From NCBI GenBank assembly GCA_051294375.1, contig CM119269.1, positions 20,879,665-20,943,664 on the forward strand: DNA of 64,000 nt, read 5' to 3'. Below the pieces are notes generated by a model, which searched no databases, was not told the origin of the DNA, and saw nothing but the letters and a program-made list of their open reading frames with translations. Shown piece after piece: positions 24,296-36,254 of this stretch. The first letter of the stretch is position 1; the number at the start of each line of letters is the position of its first letter. The position numbers and the translations under genes are program-made. Source of the DNA: Paraspadella gotoi. Lineage: Eukaryota > Chaetognatha.

Positions 24296-25152
24296 GTTAT
24301 TTTAGTGTAACAGGAGAGGCCCCTTATTAGTTTTATCGACGCTGTGCAAAAAAAAAGAAGACATCCCCAAAACAAAAATCGTTATGAAAAATAAATCGAG
24401 TTAGATTCCTTTAAAATAAAAATATTATAAGCTGAAACTAATATTCATGGAAAAAGGAAATATTTGTGTAAATTTGTTGTTAAATATGTGTTTATACGTT
24501 CTCGTTAGCAGTGATTCTTGTTAAAAGTAACTGATTCAAAAAGAATGTCGGAGCACAAGAAAATGTATTTTTAACGTACTTGTGTTTAAGGTTTTTGTAG
24601 CTCTGGAATGAATTTTAAAGTTACAACAAATGCATTCCTCTTAAAAACAGTCTTTAATTTCCCAATATCAACTTTTTTTTATAAAAATAATATTGGTGGT
24701 ATTTTCCTCTCTTTCATTAGTTTTAAGAATTATCTCACTCCAAACAATTATCCTCTCAGCCAACGACCCAGCCACTTTTTCTCTCGGCCAGGGGGCGAGC
24801 TGATTTTGAGCTTTTTTTAATTTTTTTTACTTATCCTTATCTTTCTATCTCTCACCACTTATTCTTCGTTTTCATTTTATTTATTTCTTATATTGACATT
24901 GGTTGTAAACCTTTCTATTCGTTTGTTTTTTGGTAATTTAAAAAAACAGTTTTTTAGCTCTTTCTTTATCTCTATTCATTTTCACTAATCCTTTAACATC
25001 ACTCTCTCTCTTACCACTCAATGCTATAATTCATTTTTTTATCATCACATATTTTGTACTTTGATCCTAAATATGGTATTCATTGGAAATGCAAAAGAAG
25101 GATTCGTGAATAAACCGAAATTCCATTTACAAAATCACTTTCTAAATATTAG

Positions 25153-25285
25153 GGTATGTCTTTTGCTCGAACTCGATCAATTGGGCACGTATGACCATCG
25201 AGGAACATCCGGGACTTGGAGAAGAAACTAAGAAGGACCTGGAGAACTTCTTTTAACTGGCGAACCCAGGGGATGTTTGGCTTAG
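25153..25285 (+). pseudogene. Inverted noisy copy of PITP paralog B terminal exon
   Basis: It matches 43554-43683 in the opposite orientation, after a TATTAG acceptor. Indels break the frame in several places (for example in the segment encoding SIDHWHG). The stop region is altered. Confidence 0.75.
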
Positions 25286-25551
25286 AGGAAGTGGAAACAA
25301 TTCTTTCATCGACGTATATACTACTATTTTTTTCATTTTTAACTAGTATTGGTCACCTCCAACGTTAGGAATGCAGCGTTGTTTTGGTTAAAACAAGATA
25401 ATTGTAATTTTTTTTGTCTAATGGTTAAAATAGTTTTAATTACTGGCTGGTATCTTTAAACATTTAGCTTCAATTTATTTTACATAGGATTTATGTTAGT
25501 AGATAAAATTATACTTTTTGATATTACTTTTTTTTTTTTTTTTAACTTGCA

Positions 25552-25632
25552 TAATTTTTCAACTTGTATAATTTTTTCATCTTGCATAATTTTTTCAACT
25601 TGCATTAATTTTTTCACTTGCATAATTTAGCG
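25552..25632. repeat. 18-bp minisatellite (CTTGCATAATTTTTTCAA)
   Basis: Four to five units of about 18 bp occur here. Longer arrays of the same unit lie at 38535-39060, 45851-46069 and 47665-48150, and a reverse-oriented one at 43218-43312. Confidence 0.9.
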
Positions 25633-26643
25633 ATAAAGCGATTTACAATAATTAAACGTAAATATAATATTGAAACAAAAATTTATTCGTATTGATATTT
25701 AGAATATTTAGGAAAAAAAAATCCACGAAAATCCGGATATTAAATTTGGGAATAAATGGCGATAATAAAAGTTTTTTAAAGGGAAAAAATTAATTACAGA
25801 GAGAGAGAGAGAGAGAGGAGAGAGAAGAGAGAGAGAGAAAAGATCAAAAGGCAGCAGCAGAAGCGAGCAAAAGAAAAAGAAAAAAAGAATAAACATCCCC
25901 TGCACGAGGCCAGCTGCAGACTCGTTTTTTTTTCTAATGAATCAGTGACAGGGAAAAGAGAGAGAGGAGAAAGACATCGTAATTAAAAGTGAAAAGAGAG
26001 AGAGAAAGAAATATAAAAAAAACACAGAGAGAAAATTTGTTTGTTTTGATAAACGTAATCAAAACATATTTAAATATTGCCAGACTCACTTTTAAAGCAA
26101 CATCGATGATGGAGAAGCTGTATATAAATTTTCAGCTTCATACACCCAAATTTAACTCATAAAAAAAGGAGATCTAATAATTTGAAACGCCGACGACAAC
26201 GCCGGACAACGACGAGCGACGAAACGCCATCTTATGCGCAAAAGCGTTACCAATATCGTCGCATCGCGATTGCGACGATAAAAAAGAGAGAGAGAAAGAT
26301 ATAGAGAAGAGAGAGTGAAGTAACAACAACAAACAAATATCATAACACCTGAACTCCAAAGTAAAAAGGGTAAGAGACAGACACGTTTGGCGAGAAAAGG
26401 TTCAACTCGATAAAACTTTGAGTAGGCAAGAATCGAGCCGAGAAATTCGGGTTTTTTTGGAATTCCCTGTTATTGTTAACAAAGAATAACCTTCTCCCAT
26501 TCGGGCAGTTTCTCTCTCTCTCTCTCTCATCTCTCTGTGTGTCTCTCTCTAAGACCCCGAGGAGGGCCCGCAAAATAGGATCGCCCCTAAGGGCTGTTTC
26601 TCCTCTTCCCGGGCGTTTTTAGTAATATTCTATCATCATCATC

Positions 26644-26691
<48 letters not shown>

Positions 26692-26702
26692 CTCTCTCTC
26701 TG

Positions 26703-26737
<35 letters not shown>

Positions 26738-28430
26738 GCTTTCTTCTCGATCTATCTTTCTCCTCGTGATGCCGTCTCTTCTTGTCCTCTTTTCTCTCTC
26801 CGCTTGCACACACAGACCAGCTTTTTCACTTCAGCTAACGAAGTTTTTAAAGTTAAATCTTTTGCCTGTCCTTCAATCAAATCGTGAATAATTTTGTTTA
26901 AATTTCACGCGATAAAAAAAACATTTCCCAACAACTTGGAAAGTGTACATTAAATTTCATTGTCCAAATCAATTTCCCTTAATTGATCGAGATGTCTTTA
27001 TATGTCTTATGTCCTTTATATATAACAAAATATCGTCAAATGTTTAATTTCCAGAATGTAACAGTTTTTATTAAAACCTTTAAAACCGACAGAATTGTTT
27101 GACCCCCTAGCCTAATTAATTATATATCATATTAGAATTATACATAAATCTTTTTAGTCTTATATTTGTTTGATAATTGCCAAAAGAATGGACGACATCC
27201 AACGCGTGGATATCGAATTCTCCTTCCCTCGAGTTGAGCGAGGGGTCGGATCGGGCGCTTTAAACACCGTAAGCGGAGAGAAATTGAAGGTTAAGGAATG
27301 ATTGGAGAAAACAGTAGGGGGAACCTTAGCCGTGGCTTTGTGATGCGATGCCGATGGAAGTAATAGAAATACAAGTGATAAAAAGCCAAAGTTGAGAAGG
27401 ACAACAAATTGAGGAAGGAACGGTTTAATCATAATATTAACCTGTGGAAAAGAATTAAGATATGAACGAATGGAACCACATGTTTTTTTACTGCCTTAGT
27501 ATACGTAATAAAAAATCATAATATCATATCATAAAATTGAGTTTTCTTGTGACAATCCTTATAAAATCATAAACATTTTAAAATCATATTTTTTTTAAAA
27601 TATAAGAAGAGTTTCGAATTTCCGCCGGAAAAAAAGTTAAAGCTGCAAAAAATGACTCAAACGTTTCATCATTACTAGATAATTTCTAATACTGACTGTC
27701 TATTTCTTAACTACCGAGTGTGAAAAAGCTGCAGAATTTGACACTTTTTTTTTCATTTTTGATGCTGAAGACATTAAAAATTTTTAATAACATAATTTTA
27801 TAGTTTTGAATCTTGAAGAGAATTTAACTAGGTTTGGTTAACAATGATTGTTATTTATAAGGCAGACATGTTTCTTATCAATTCGTCTTCATCAGCGCTT
27901 TCACCACTAACCAGTAACCACTGTCCTTTTTCAAATTTTGGTTGAACTCATTGCTCTCATCATCACAATCATTAAAAGCATTCACATTTGGTAAACCATA
28001 CACCTTCTCTGAGTGCCGAGAGAAGGCGGGTAATGCCTTTTGTGGATCGCGCCCATCAGGAATACATGCATAGTATCAGATTGCTGTTCACTATTGCTGT
28101 CAGAAAGTCAACAATTCTGAAGCGGATTGCGTGAGACATTTTGCTTCCCTGTCTTACAATTTTTATAATCAGGGCAATTGCAGTTCCCTAACAAACTGCG
28201 CCAGGCAAAGAAGTTTAAAAGTTACCATTTCTTCTATCTTGGATTTTTGGCCAAATTTCCATGAAATTTTGTAAGCGCGCAAAGAATTTTGAACCATATC
28301 ATCGCAAAAAGGCTTTGTTACGAAAAATAATTTATTATATTATCGATGAATCCATACATGAAATCTTTTCCCATGTGCTCTTGCGTTCTTTTAACTGACT
28401 CATAAATGGGCCTCGCGTTTCAGGATTCAC
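25633..28430. other. Repeat-rich non-coding stretch
   Basis: It contains GA and CT tracts (25799-25840, 26515-26530, 26648-26735), the repeat shared with 41480-41800 and 55240-55400 (near 27170-27440), and a ribozyme-like site at 27858-27901. No gene is recognised, and reading frames over the CT tracts are artefacts. Confidence 0.6.
27858..27901 (-). ncRNA. Hammerhead-like site, decayed stem II
   Basis: On the - strand the order is AAAGCG, CTGATGA, a short segment, GAAACATGTC, then TGCCTT. The catalytic boxes and stem I pairing are kept, but the GACTC/GAGTC stem II seen at 41075-41095 is degenerate. Confidence 0.45.
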
Positions 28431-28740
28431 AGACAAAAACTTTTTAGTTGAAAGTGCAGATTTTAAGGCAGTGAATGCGATTGATTGGTTCATCAAATTT
28501 CGATAGTATTCTAATTACGTATTTATCGACATGGGCAACAAATCTGTCAGTTTTTTCAAAAACTGTAGGTTCTCTATTTATTCGGAATCTTTAGTTTTTA
28601 AAGAAACTATTTTGTAATCGCCTAGATTGGTGACCTTTTTTCTGTGAGAGAAGCACACTTTTTTTTGTACTATTATGGCTTTAGAAACATGTGAGATAAG
28701 ACTCTTTAAAACTTTAATATATATTTCCGAGTTTGTACTA
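28430..28740. repeat. Interspersed repeat family R1 (several copies)
   Basis: The shared landmark is TGATTGGTTCATC followed by a CGATAG..TTTATCGAC stretch and AACAAATCTGTC. Copies lie near 30540-30660 (-), 33000-33230, 33960-34140 (-), 40380-40580 (-) and 57900-58180. I see no coding potential. Confidence 0.6.
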
Positions 28741-30180
28741 AATTAGACGAGAATCTCGCTTAAAAAAAATTCAACATTTTTTCTAAATAGAGAATTTCGT
28801 TAAAAATCTGACTACCCAAATTGCAAACGAGATTGCCAAGAAATTCGGGTAAAAACAGTTGTAAAACACACCGATTCCGATAGGCGTTATATCTTAAGAG
28901 CTAGCCAAATCCGTCTATGGCATTTGATAAAGGATTTAATATTCAAAACAAGCCAGGGGAAAATGCACTAGTTCCCATCTCCGTAGAATTTTCAAACCTT
29001 GTTTTTTACATATAGAAATGAAAGGGAAATTTTGCTTTTCAAAAAATTTTGTAAACCGGGCTTAGGGTATGTTAAGCATTATAAATATTACTTCGAATTT
29101 GAAAGATTTAAAAAAGCCTCTTGTCTCAAGAGCTTGCCAAATTTTTCTTTCATTAATTGACCAAACTCTTTTCATAAGTAAACCAACGATTGTAAAGTCG
29201 CATTGGTCTGGTTTGACAACATGAAATTTTTATTTAATAGAAATTAAAAGGAAGGTTTGGAGAAAAAACTGATTTTTCTGATATCTCTTTGAAAGGAACA
29301 GAAGATACAGGGATGGCAATAGTACCAAAATGAAAGCCATAATCATTAGGCAAACATACAAGTTACAATATTAGAATTATTTTTGCTGAAACCTCTTTAC
29401 AGGGTGAGTGTCAAATAAGTTCCAATTATTAATGAATTTTAAAACTAAATGAAACCTGCATAAAAATAAATTGAAAATTAAAATTCTTTTTAGTGATTCT
29501 GAAAGAAAAAAGGCCTAATTGTACTTATAGTAAACTTTAAAGTTTTTTGGATAAAAGAAAATATAATTTTTTTTTCTACTTAAATATTTGCTTCACTGAT
29601 ATTACAAGCATGCTTACAAAAGTTCTACAATAATATTATTCACCCAATCACAGCCTAACTATTCTATCTTTCTTTTCCACCAGCAAAAAGTAAACATTAT
29701 TTTATGTTAGAGAACAGGGATGTTACTGAAATGAGCTGGAAGACCGTTTCAATCTACTTCACTTTAATGTCATTTTTCAATAATAAAATAGGCGAATCTT
29801 TTAATTATTTAAACTCTCACCGCTTTCACAAGAAACATTTTACTTTCAATAATATCAATGTTAAATGTTATTCATTATATTTTGTTTACGCAGAAATCAT
29901 AAAATAACAGAAAGTTTTATGGATTCCCTTCGCTCGTTTAAGAAAAAAAATTAACTAGCGGAATTATAAGTTTGTAAGAGGAAGTCAGAATCGGCGAAAC
30001 ATCTTAAAAGGCGAGAATGTTGAAAAAAGGGGTGGAATTTTATGGGTTTCCTAATAGATTTCTCCACAAATGTGGAGTCCGATTAAAAGCGAACTGAGAT
30101 TACAAATATTCCCGTCGAATTCCACATCTATTCGATATAAAATTATAGAAAAAGTCATGGCTTCTTTTTCTATAGCGGCT
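28740..30180. other. AT-rich stretch, nothing recognised
   Basis: No conserved protein motif, splice-bounded exon or structured repeat stood out. Parts near 28850-29080 resemble 39240-39520 and 48310-48600 (phrases around CCAGAA/ACAAG..GGAAA), so it is probably an older repeat copy. Confidence 0.4.
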
Positions 30181-30344
30181 TCCTAACTAAATGTTTTTTG
30201 GATATTTTTCTGCCTAGACTTCTTCTCTTCTAAAGCATACTTTGCATCGTCAAGTCCTCGCCTTCGTCCTTCTGGCCGAGACTTTGTCCTCATTTCCTGA
30301 ACGTCAATTGACCGGCGCCATCATCTCCTTCTGCCCATTTTGTC

Positions 30345-30352
30345 TATAAATA
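30345..30352 (+). promoter_or_regulatory. TATA-box-like motif TATAAATA
   Basis: It sits about 800 bases upstream of the EETSG exon copy, after the GC-rich phrase GACCGGCGCCATCATCTCC, which recurs in all copies. A related motif (GACCGGCGCCATCGTCTC, then TTTATACC) occurs at 58329-58362. Recurrence within a duplicated block is weak support for function. Confidence 0.3.
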
Positions 30353-31145
30353 CCATCATCTTATTTGGTGTAAGAGTTTGCCCGGAAAAGGTTAGCAAGT
30401 CAATAAACTCATCTCTCCCAACTTATTTCAAATATATTAATCTTGTTTCTAAAGCCAAATTTGCTACAAAAAGCGTTGTTTCTATCACAAGAAAGGCCCA
30501 CCAATCCCAACGATCACAAATAGGTTTTCTAAAAAACTAACGTTTTCAAGATTTTTAGAAAAAATAATATTGAAAGACTGGACCAGATTTGTGTTGGTCC
30601 ACGTCGATTAAATCGTAAATTAGAATCTAATCGAAATCCGATGAACCAATCAGAATCCGCCATGCACGGCCTTGAAAATCTGCTACTTAAGTCTATACTA
30701 AAATACATAATCGATAACTAAGATGTCGCTTTTTCTGAGTCGATCATAAAAACAAAAGAGCAGCGGAAAAGTAGAGAAGTTTGGATTTCCAATCAAAATA
30801 TAATAAATTTTATTCGTACATGGCTGTAAAAGATCCGGGTTTATCAGAAGTTTGCCGTGTTAATTTTTCAGAGATGTTTTTTATATCGAATCACAAGAAA
30901 TTTACACCCAGTTTCCAAAATGGTCTTTTTTTTTCTATCTTAACCGTTTTTGCTGCTGTCAGCACTAAAGTTAGTCCCTTGACCTGGACCATCCCTTTTA
31001 GTGACTTATATATTCAAATTTGTACCATGTATCTAATATTGTATATCGTCGCATTAGTACATTACATTGAAGAAAATAGTGCTGAGCTCTATCTTAACTT
31101 CGTGTCTAACAACATATCATAATAAAAAATTTTCTTCATACTCAG

Positions 31146-31393
31146 GAGGGAAAACTTCCGGGCAATGCAAGGCTTTTGAAGTCATTGTAACAACGAGGCT
31201 CGTACGGACGTATTAAGAAGCAACTACCTCTTGGATTCAACAACTGGGGGTAATTCCGTCCCCAGTACTGTTACAAGGTCATCCACCTCAAAGAGAAAGT
31301 CGCGGCTTTTTATTCGACTTTTGGCGCCAAGCAGGATCTCTGGAAGCTTCATGAGGAACTCTGGAATGCCCTTAATTCCCACCAGTGACAGGA
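31146..31393 (+). pseudogene. Noisy copy of PITP paralog A exon (EETSGNEGF)
   Basis: It matches the intact - strand exon at 32319-32548 but is 248 bases long against 230 and frameshifted. The CTCAG acceptor is kept. Confidence 0.75.
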
Positions 31394-31798
31394 GTAGAGG
31401 TCATCATGACAGCATGACAGCATGACAGCTGACCATATCTTGAAACCCGCCGCAAGAAAAAATTAACTAATGTAAACATAAACACAATTTTAACATTTTG
31501 AAAAAGATACTGAAGATAAGTCATACTTATTTGTTATGTATAAATATCTTGATATATTTGGTTTTGTTTTGTGTCCTATGAGCAAAAAAAGATGAGGAGG
31601 CAAATTCAAGGCCTTTCGATCAAAAATAAAAAGAATTCATTACTTATGATTGATAGCTTTTTAAGCAATTGAAGACGTCAGTGATTATTATTATTATTAG
31701 TGACAGAAACCGGTTCAATATAAGCAGTCCTGAGCTTCGGTCAGGCTGTAACACCGTTGTTACAGGCGGGTAGCGCCCGTCCCTCTTAAACTGCCTAG

Positions 31799-31870
31799 GC
31801 GGCCACCGGATAGAAACCCCAGACCTTTGGTTGCGGGAAGCGAATGGATTTGCTTCTGGCACCATGCCGC
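31799..31870 (-). mobile_element. tRNA-like SINE head, copy 1
   Basis: It is a near match to the 73-base tRNA-like sequence at 35236-35308 with one base missing in the acceptor-like stem. Confidence 0.5.
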
Positions 31871-31970
31871 TTGATGAACAGGTTTGGTGGATTTTAGCTC
31901 CACCATACATTCCCCTCCCGTAGGAGAAGTCTTTTGCGTCTCTTCAGTGAATTTGTTTGTTGGTGGAAGT

Positions 31971-31995
31971 NNNNNNNNNNNNNNNNNNNNNNNNN
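31971..31995. other. Assembly gap of exactly 25 N
   Basis: The sequence to the left reads into the gap in + orientation, and the sequence to the right is a reverse-complement copy of it. Confidence 1.
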
Positions 31996-32318
31996 CTTAT
32001 ATTGAACGGTTCTGTCACTAATACATAATAATAATCACTGACTCTTCAATTGCTTAAAAAAGCTATCAAATCTAAGTAATGAATTTCTTTTTATTTTTGA
32101 TCGAAAGGCTTGAATTTGCTCCTCATCTTTTTTTGCTCATTAGGGACACAAAACAAAACCAATTATCAAGATATTTATACATAAAAATAAGTATGACTTA
32201 TCTTCAAGTATCTTTTTCAAAATGTTAAAATTTGTTTGTTTACATTTAGTTAATTTTTTCTTGCGGCGGGTTTCAAATGGTCATGCTGTCATGCTGTCAT
32301 GCTGTCATGATGACTTAC

Positions 32319-32548
32319 TCCGTCACGGTGGGATAAGCATTCCAGGATTCCTCATGAACTTCCAGAGATCCTGTTGGCGCCAATAGTCGAATAAAAGCCG
32401 GGACTTTCTCTTTGAGGTGGATGACCTTGTAACAGTACTGCGACGGAATTACCCCCAGTTGTTGAATCCAAGAGTAGTTGCTCTTAATACGCTCCGTACG
32501 AGCTTCGTTCGTAATGACTTCAAAGCCTTCATTGCCGGAAGTTTCCTC
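32319..32548 (-). CDS. PITP paralog A exon (EETSGNEGF..NAYPTVT), intact copy
   Basis: These 230 bases on the - strand lie between a CTACTCAG acceptor and a GTAAGTCA donor, start in phase 0 and end in phase 2. The peptide starts EETSGNEGFEVITNEARTER, then [20 protein letters not shown] and [18 protein letters not shown]. It matches HKIYHLxSKVPxFVRMLAPEG..NAYP of vertebrate class I PITPs. The threonine that PITP-alpha uses at Thr59 appears to be cysteine here, while the following Lys61 is kept; this alignment is from memory. The last codon is completed by the TRYSS exon (GA + G). Its placement relative to 23240 is disturbed by the assembly. Confidence 0.88.
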
Positions 32549-33308
32549 CTGAGTAGGAAAATTTTTTATTATGATATGTTGTTGACACGAAGTTAAGATA
32601 GAGCTAACACTATTTTCTCATGTATGTACTAATGCGACGATATACAATATTAGATACATGGTACAATATTGAATATATAAGTCACTAAAGGGAGGTCCAG
32701 GTCTAATGGGACTAACTTTAAGTGCTGACAGCACAAAAACGGTTTAAGATAGAAAAAAAAGACCATTTTTGGAAACTGGGTTAAATTTTCTTGTGATCGA
32801 TATAAAAAACATCTGAAAAATTAAACAGCAACTTCTGTAACCCGGATCTTTCACCATGTTACGAAATAACAATTTATTATATTTTGATGAAATCCAAACT
32901 TCTCTACTTTTCCCGATGCTCTTTTGTTTTTTGATCGACTCAGAAAAAGCGACATCTTTAGTTACGATTATGTATTTTAGTATAGACTTAAGTACAGATT
33001 TCAAGGCAGTGCATGGCGGATTCTGATTGGTTCATCGGATTTCGATAGATTCTAATTACGATTTATCGACGTGGACCAACAAATCTGTCCAGTCTTTCAA
33101 TATTATTTTTCTAAAAATCTTGGAATCGTTAGTTTTTAGAACCTATTTTGTGATCGTTGGATTGGTGGGCCTTTCTTGTGATAGAAACAACCTTTTTGTA
33201 CAAATTTGGCTTTAGAAACAAGATTAATATATTGAAATAAGTTGGGAGAGATGGTTTCATTGACTTGCTAACTTTTCCGGGCAAACTCTACACCAAATAA
33301 GATGATGG

Positions 33309-33316
33309 TATTTATA
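33309..33316 (-). promoter_or_regulatory. TATA-box-like motif, left palindrome arm
   Basis: It is the reverse complement of the motif at 33821 and lies upstream of the intact exon 32319-32548 on the - strand. It is a weak promoter candidate for paralog A. The N-terminal coding exon that should lie between was not found. Confidence 0.3.
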
Positions 33317-33820
33317 GAAAAATGGCGCAGAGGAGATGATGGCGCCGGTCAATTGACGTTCAGGGAAATGAAGGGACAAAGTCTCGCCAGAAGGACGAAG
33401 CGAGGACTTGACGATGCAACTAGGCAGAAAATATCAAAAACATTTAGTACAAACTCGGAAAATATATATTAAAGTTTAAAGAGTCTTTCTCACAGGTTTC
33501 TAAAGCCATAATAGTACAAAAAAGTTGCTTCTCTCTAATCGCCCTAGATTGGTGGACCTTTTTTCTGTGAGAGAAGCCCAACTTTTTTGTACTATTATGC
33601 TTTAGAAACCTGTGCGAAAGACTCTTTAAAACTTCTAATATATATTTTCCGGAGTTTGTAACTAAAATGTTTTGATATTTTCTGCCTAGGACTTCTTCTT
33701 CTTCTTTAAAGATACTTGCATCGGTCAAGTCCTCGCCTTCGTCTTCTGGCCGAGACTTTGTCCTCATTTCGCTGCAACGTCAATTGACCGGCGCCATCAT
33801 CTCCTTCTGCGCCATTTTTC

Positions 33821-33828
33821 TATAAATA
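33821..33828 (+). promoter_or_regulatory. TATA-box-like motif, right palindrome arm
   Basis: TATAAATA is preceded by GACCGGCGCCATCATCTCC and lies about 770 bases upstream of the exon copy at 34598. Confidence 0.3.
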
Positions 33829-34597
33829 CCATCATCTTATTTGGTGTAGAGTTTGCCCGGAAAAGTTAGCAAGTCAATGAAACCATCTCTCCCAACTTAT
33901 TTCAAATATATTAATCTTGTTTCTAAAGCAAATTTGTACAAAAAGGTTGTTTCTATCACACAGAAAGGCCCACCAATCCAACGATCACAAATAGGTTCTA
34001 AAAACTAACGATTTCCAAGATTTTTAGAAAAAATAATATTGAAAGACCTGGACAGATTTTGTTGGTCCACGTCGATAAATCGTAATTAGAATCTATCGAA
34101 ATCCGATGAACCAATCAGAATCCGCCATGCACGGCCTTGAAATCTGTACTTAAGTCTATACTAAAATACATAATCGTAACTAAGATGTCGCTTTTTCTGA
34201 GTCGATCAAAAAACAAAAGAGCATCGGGAAAAGTAGAGAAGTTTGGATTTCATCAAAATATAATAAATTGTTATTTCGTAACATGGGTGAAAGATCCGGG
34301 TTACAGAAGTTTGCTGTTTAATTTTTCAGAGATGTTTTTTATATCGACATCACAAGAAAATTTAACCCAGTTTCCAAAATGGTCTTTTTTTTTCTATCTT
34401 AACCGTTTTTGTGCTGTCAGCACTTAAGTTAGTCCCATTAGACCTGGACCTCCCTTTAGTGACTTATATACTTCAATATTGTACCATGTATCTAATATTG
34501 TATATCGTCGCATTAGTACATACATGAGAAAATAGTGTTAGCTCTATCTTAACTTCGTGTCAACAACATATCATAATAAAAAATTTTCCTTACTCAG

Positions 34598-34832
34598 AGG
34601 GAAACTTCCGGCAATGAAGGCTTTTGAAGTCATTTACGAACGAAGCTCGTACGGACGTATTAAGAGCAACTACTCTTGGATTCAACAACTGGGGTAATTC
34701 CGTCGCCCCAGTAGCTGTTACAAGTCATTCCACCTCAAAGAGAAAGTCCCGGCTTTTATTCGACTATTGGCGCCAACAGGATCTCTGGAAGTTCATGAGG
34801 AATCCTGGAATGCCTTATCCCACCGTGACGGA
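34598..34832 (+). pseudogene. Noisy copy of PITP paralog A exon (EETSGNEGF)
   Basis: It is the right-arm copy of 32319-32548, 235 bases long against 230, with frame shifts. The TACTCAG acceptor and GTAAGTCA donor are kept. On the same strand it is followed by the TRYSS exon copy at 36012. Confidence 0.75.
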
Positions 34833-35235
34833 GTAAGTCATCATGACAGCATGAACAGCATGACAGCATGACCATTTGAAACCCGCCGCAAGAAAAAATT
34901 AACTAAATGTAAACAAACACAAATTTTTAACATTTTGAAAAAGATACTTGAAGATAAGTCATACTTATTTTTATGTATAAATATCTTGATAATTGGTTTT
35001 GTTTTGTGTCCTAATGAGCAAAAAAAGATGAGGAGCAAATTCAAGCCTTTCGATCAAAAATAAAAAGAAATTCATTACTTAGATTGATAGCTTTTTTAAG
35101 CAATTGAAGAGTCAGTGATTATTATTATGTATTAGTGACAGAAACCGTTCAATATAAGCAGTCCCTGAGCTTCGGATCAGGCTGTAACACCGTGTTACAG
35201 GCGGGTTAAGCGCCCCGTCCCTCTTAACTGCCTAG

Positions 35236-35308
35236 GCGGCCACCGGGATAGAACCCCAGACCTTTGGGTTCGGGAAGCGAATGATTTGCTTCTGGCACCA
35301 ATGGCCGC
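35236..35308 (-). mobile_element. tRNA-derived SINE head (73 nt, perfect B box)
   Basis: Read on the - strand, the ends GCGGCCA and TGGCCGC pair perfectly over seven bases, and the span is exactly 73 nt. A T-arm of five pairs (CTGGG/CCCGG, one G-T) closes a seven-base loop, and GGTTCTATCCC fits the Pol III B-box consensus. A GAAGC/GCTTC stem stands for the anticodon arm with a nine-base loop. The D arm is not convincing, so I call it tRNA-derived and do not call it a functional tRNA. Confidence 0.6.
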
Positions 35309-35399
35309 TGATGAACGGTTGGTGGATTTTAGTCCACCATACATCCCCTCCCGTAGGGAGAAGTCTGTTGCGTCTCTTCAGTGAATTGTTTGTTGGTGA

Positions 35400-36240
35400 G
35401 AAGTTGCGTTACCACAGTTGAGGCATGTCGCCTGATTTTTTTTTTTTGTTAGTTTTTTAAACCAATTATTGAGAATATTTTAAAAAAATGTAAGGTCCTG
35501 CAAACTTTTTAGCTGCTTTGAAGTCGTTTATTTTTCAAGCAATATCAATATTATAGTTATTTTTTGGAAAACTTTTTTTATAAATTGTTCAGAAAGTAAG
35601 ATACATAATTTTTCATTAAAAAATATTAAGCTTTTGAGCAGGGAGATCATTTTCAAAGCTATCTTTTACCTCTTCCTGTTAAAGAAGAAGTAAACCGAAA
35701 GTAATGATATTTTATACATAAAAAATGAGTATGTTTTGTCTTTAAGTATCTTTTCAAAATAATTTAAAATATTTTCATATTTTCATTTGGTTAATTTTTT
35801 CTAGTGGCGGGGATTTCAAATGGACACGCTGTAATTCTAATTTTTTTTCTTCCATCTGCTTTCTCTTCTCTAACTAGGTTTCTTCCTCTCTTTTTATGCT
35901 TTGAGGTTAACTCGTGATTCTCATGTAATTGTCAGTAATAGTCGGTAATAGTCAAAACATAAACCATACGCTACTATACAAGTATAATGACAATCATATT
36001 TTTGGTTTTAGGACGAGATACAGCAGCCTCTATTATGAAAGATAATTTTGTTCTGAATTTTGAGTCTAAATTCGTCGCCGACGATGAAGGAAAACAGGAA
36101 AACATCTTTGAACTAACAGAGGATCAACTCAAAGACAGACAGGTGGACTGATGAGGAATGGGTTTTTAAGGTTATGTTATGTTTATGTTATGCTTATCGC
36201 CAGATTCCAGCTCCACTTTGTTGGTCCGTCGGTCCCACCC
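35400..36240. repeat. Inverted copy of 22.95-23.84 kb
   Basis: The intron, the TRYSS exon and the flank with ATGTTATG repeats appear in reverse orientation relative to the 23 kb region. From 36255 to 37050 the match is interrupted by unrelated sequence. Confidence 0.8.
36012..36142 (+). pseudogene. Inverted copy of PITP paralog A exon (TRYSS)
   Basis: It is 131 bases against 130. One extra base in the segment encoding SSPYMK shifts the frame. The TTTTAG acceptor is kept. It is otherwise nearly identical to 23111-23240. Confidence 0.75.
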
Positions 36241-36254
36241 CCAAAATCTCATCA

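Larger units (their letters stand above)
23850..28620. repeat. Inverted duplication of 40.37-45.3 kb
   Basis: The same landmarks appear in reverse order and orientation: ribozyme-family element, PITP exons, an 18-bp minisatellite, CT/GA tracts, a GCCCGGG-like motif near 26610 and 42293, and a second ribozyme-like site. The 24-25 kb portion is noisier than its partner at 43.5-44.6 kb. The partner ends at the 25-N gap at 40348. Confidence 0.8.
30180..31970 (+). repeat. Copy of the PITP paralog A 5' region, first (+, noisy)
   Basis: It is collinear with 33670-35400 and contains a TATA-like motif, repeat R1, a PITP exon and a tRNA-like sequence. It ends at a 25-N gap, beyond which the same sequence continues in reverse orientation. 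Confidence 0.8.
31996..35130. repeat. 3.1 kb palindrome centred near 33535
   Basis: The left arm (31996-33530) is the reverse complement of the right arm (33540-35130). Each arm has a TATA-like motif, repeat R1 and a PITP exon pointing outward. The left arm is clean (its exon is exactly 230 bases), and the right arm is noisy. A long-read chimera reading both strands of one molecule would give this pattern. A true inverted duplication is the alternative. Confidence 0.8.

Noticed and set aside
26619-26813. Arg/Glu-rich protein on the - strand
   Set aside because: It is a translation of a CT microsatellite.
27170-27250. Vector polylinker contamination (GATATCGAATTC and CTCGAG close together)
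   Set aside because: The restriction-site-like words are parts of repeat R2, present in three diverged genomic copies, and no vector backbone follows.
33027-33215. N-terminal PITP exon within repeat R1
   Set aside because: No residues match the expected start (family pattern LPxTVEEY). The sequence recurs as a dispersed repeat without frame conservation.
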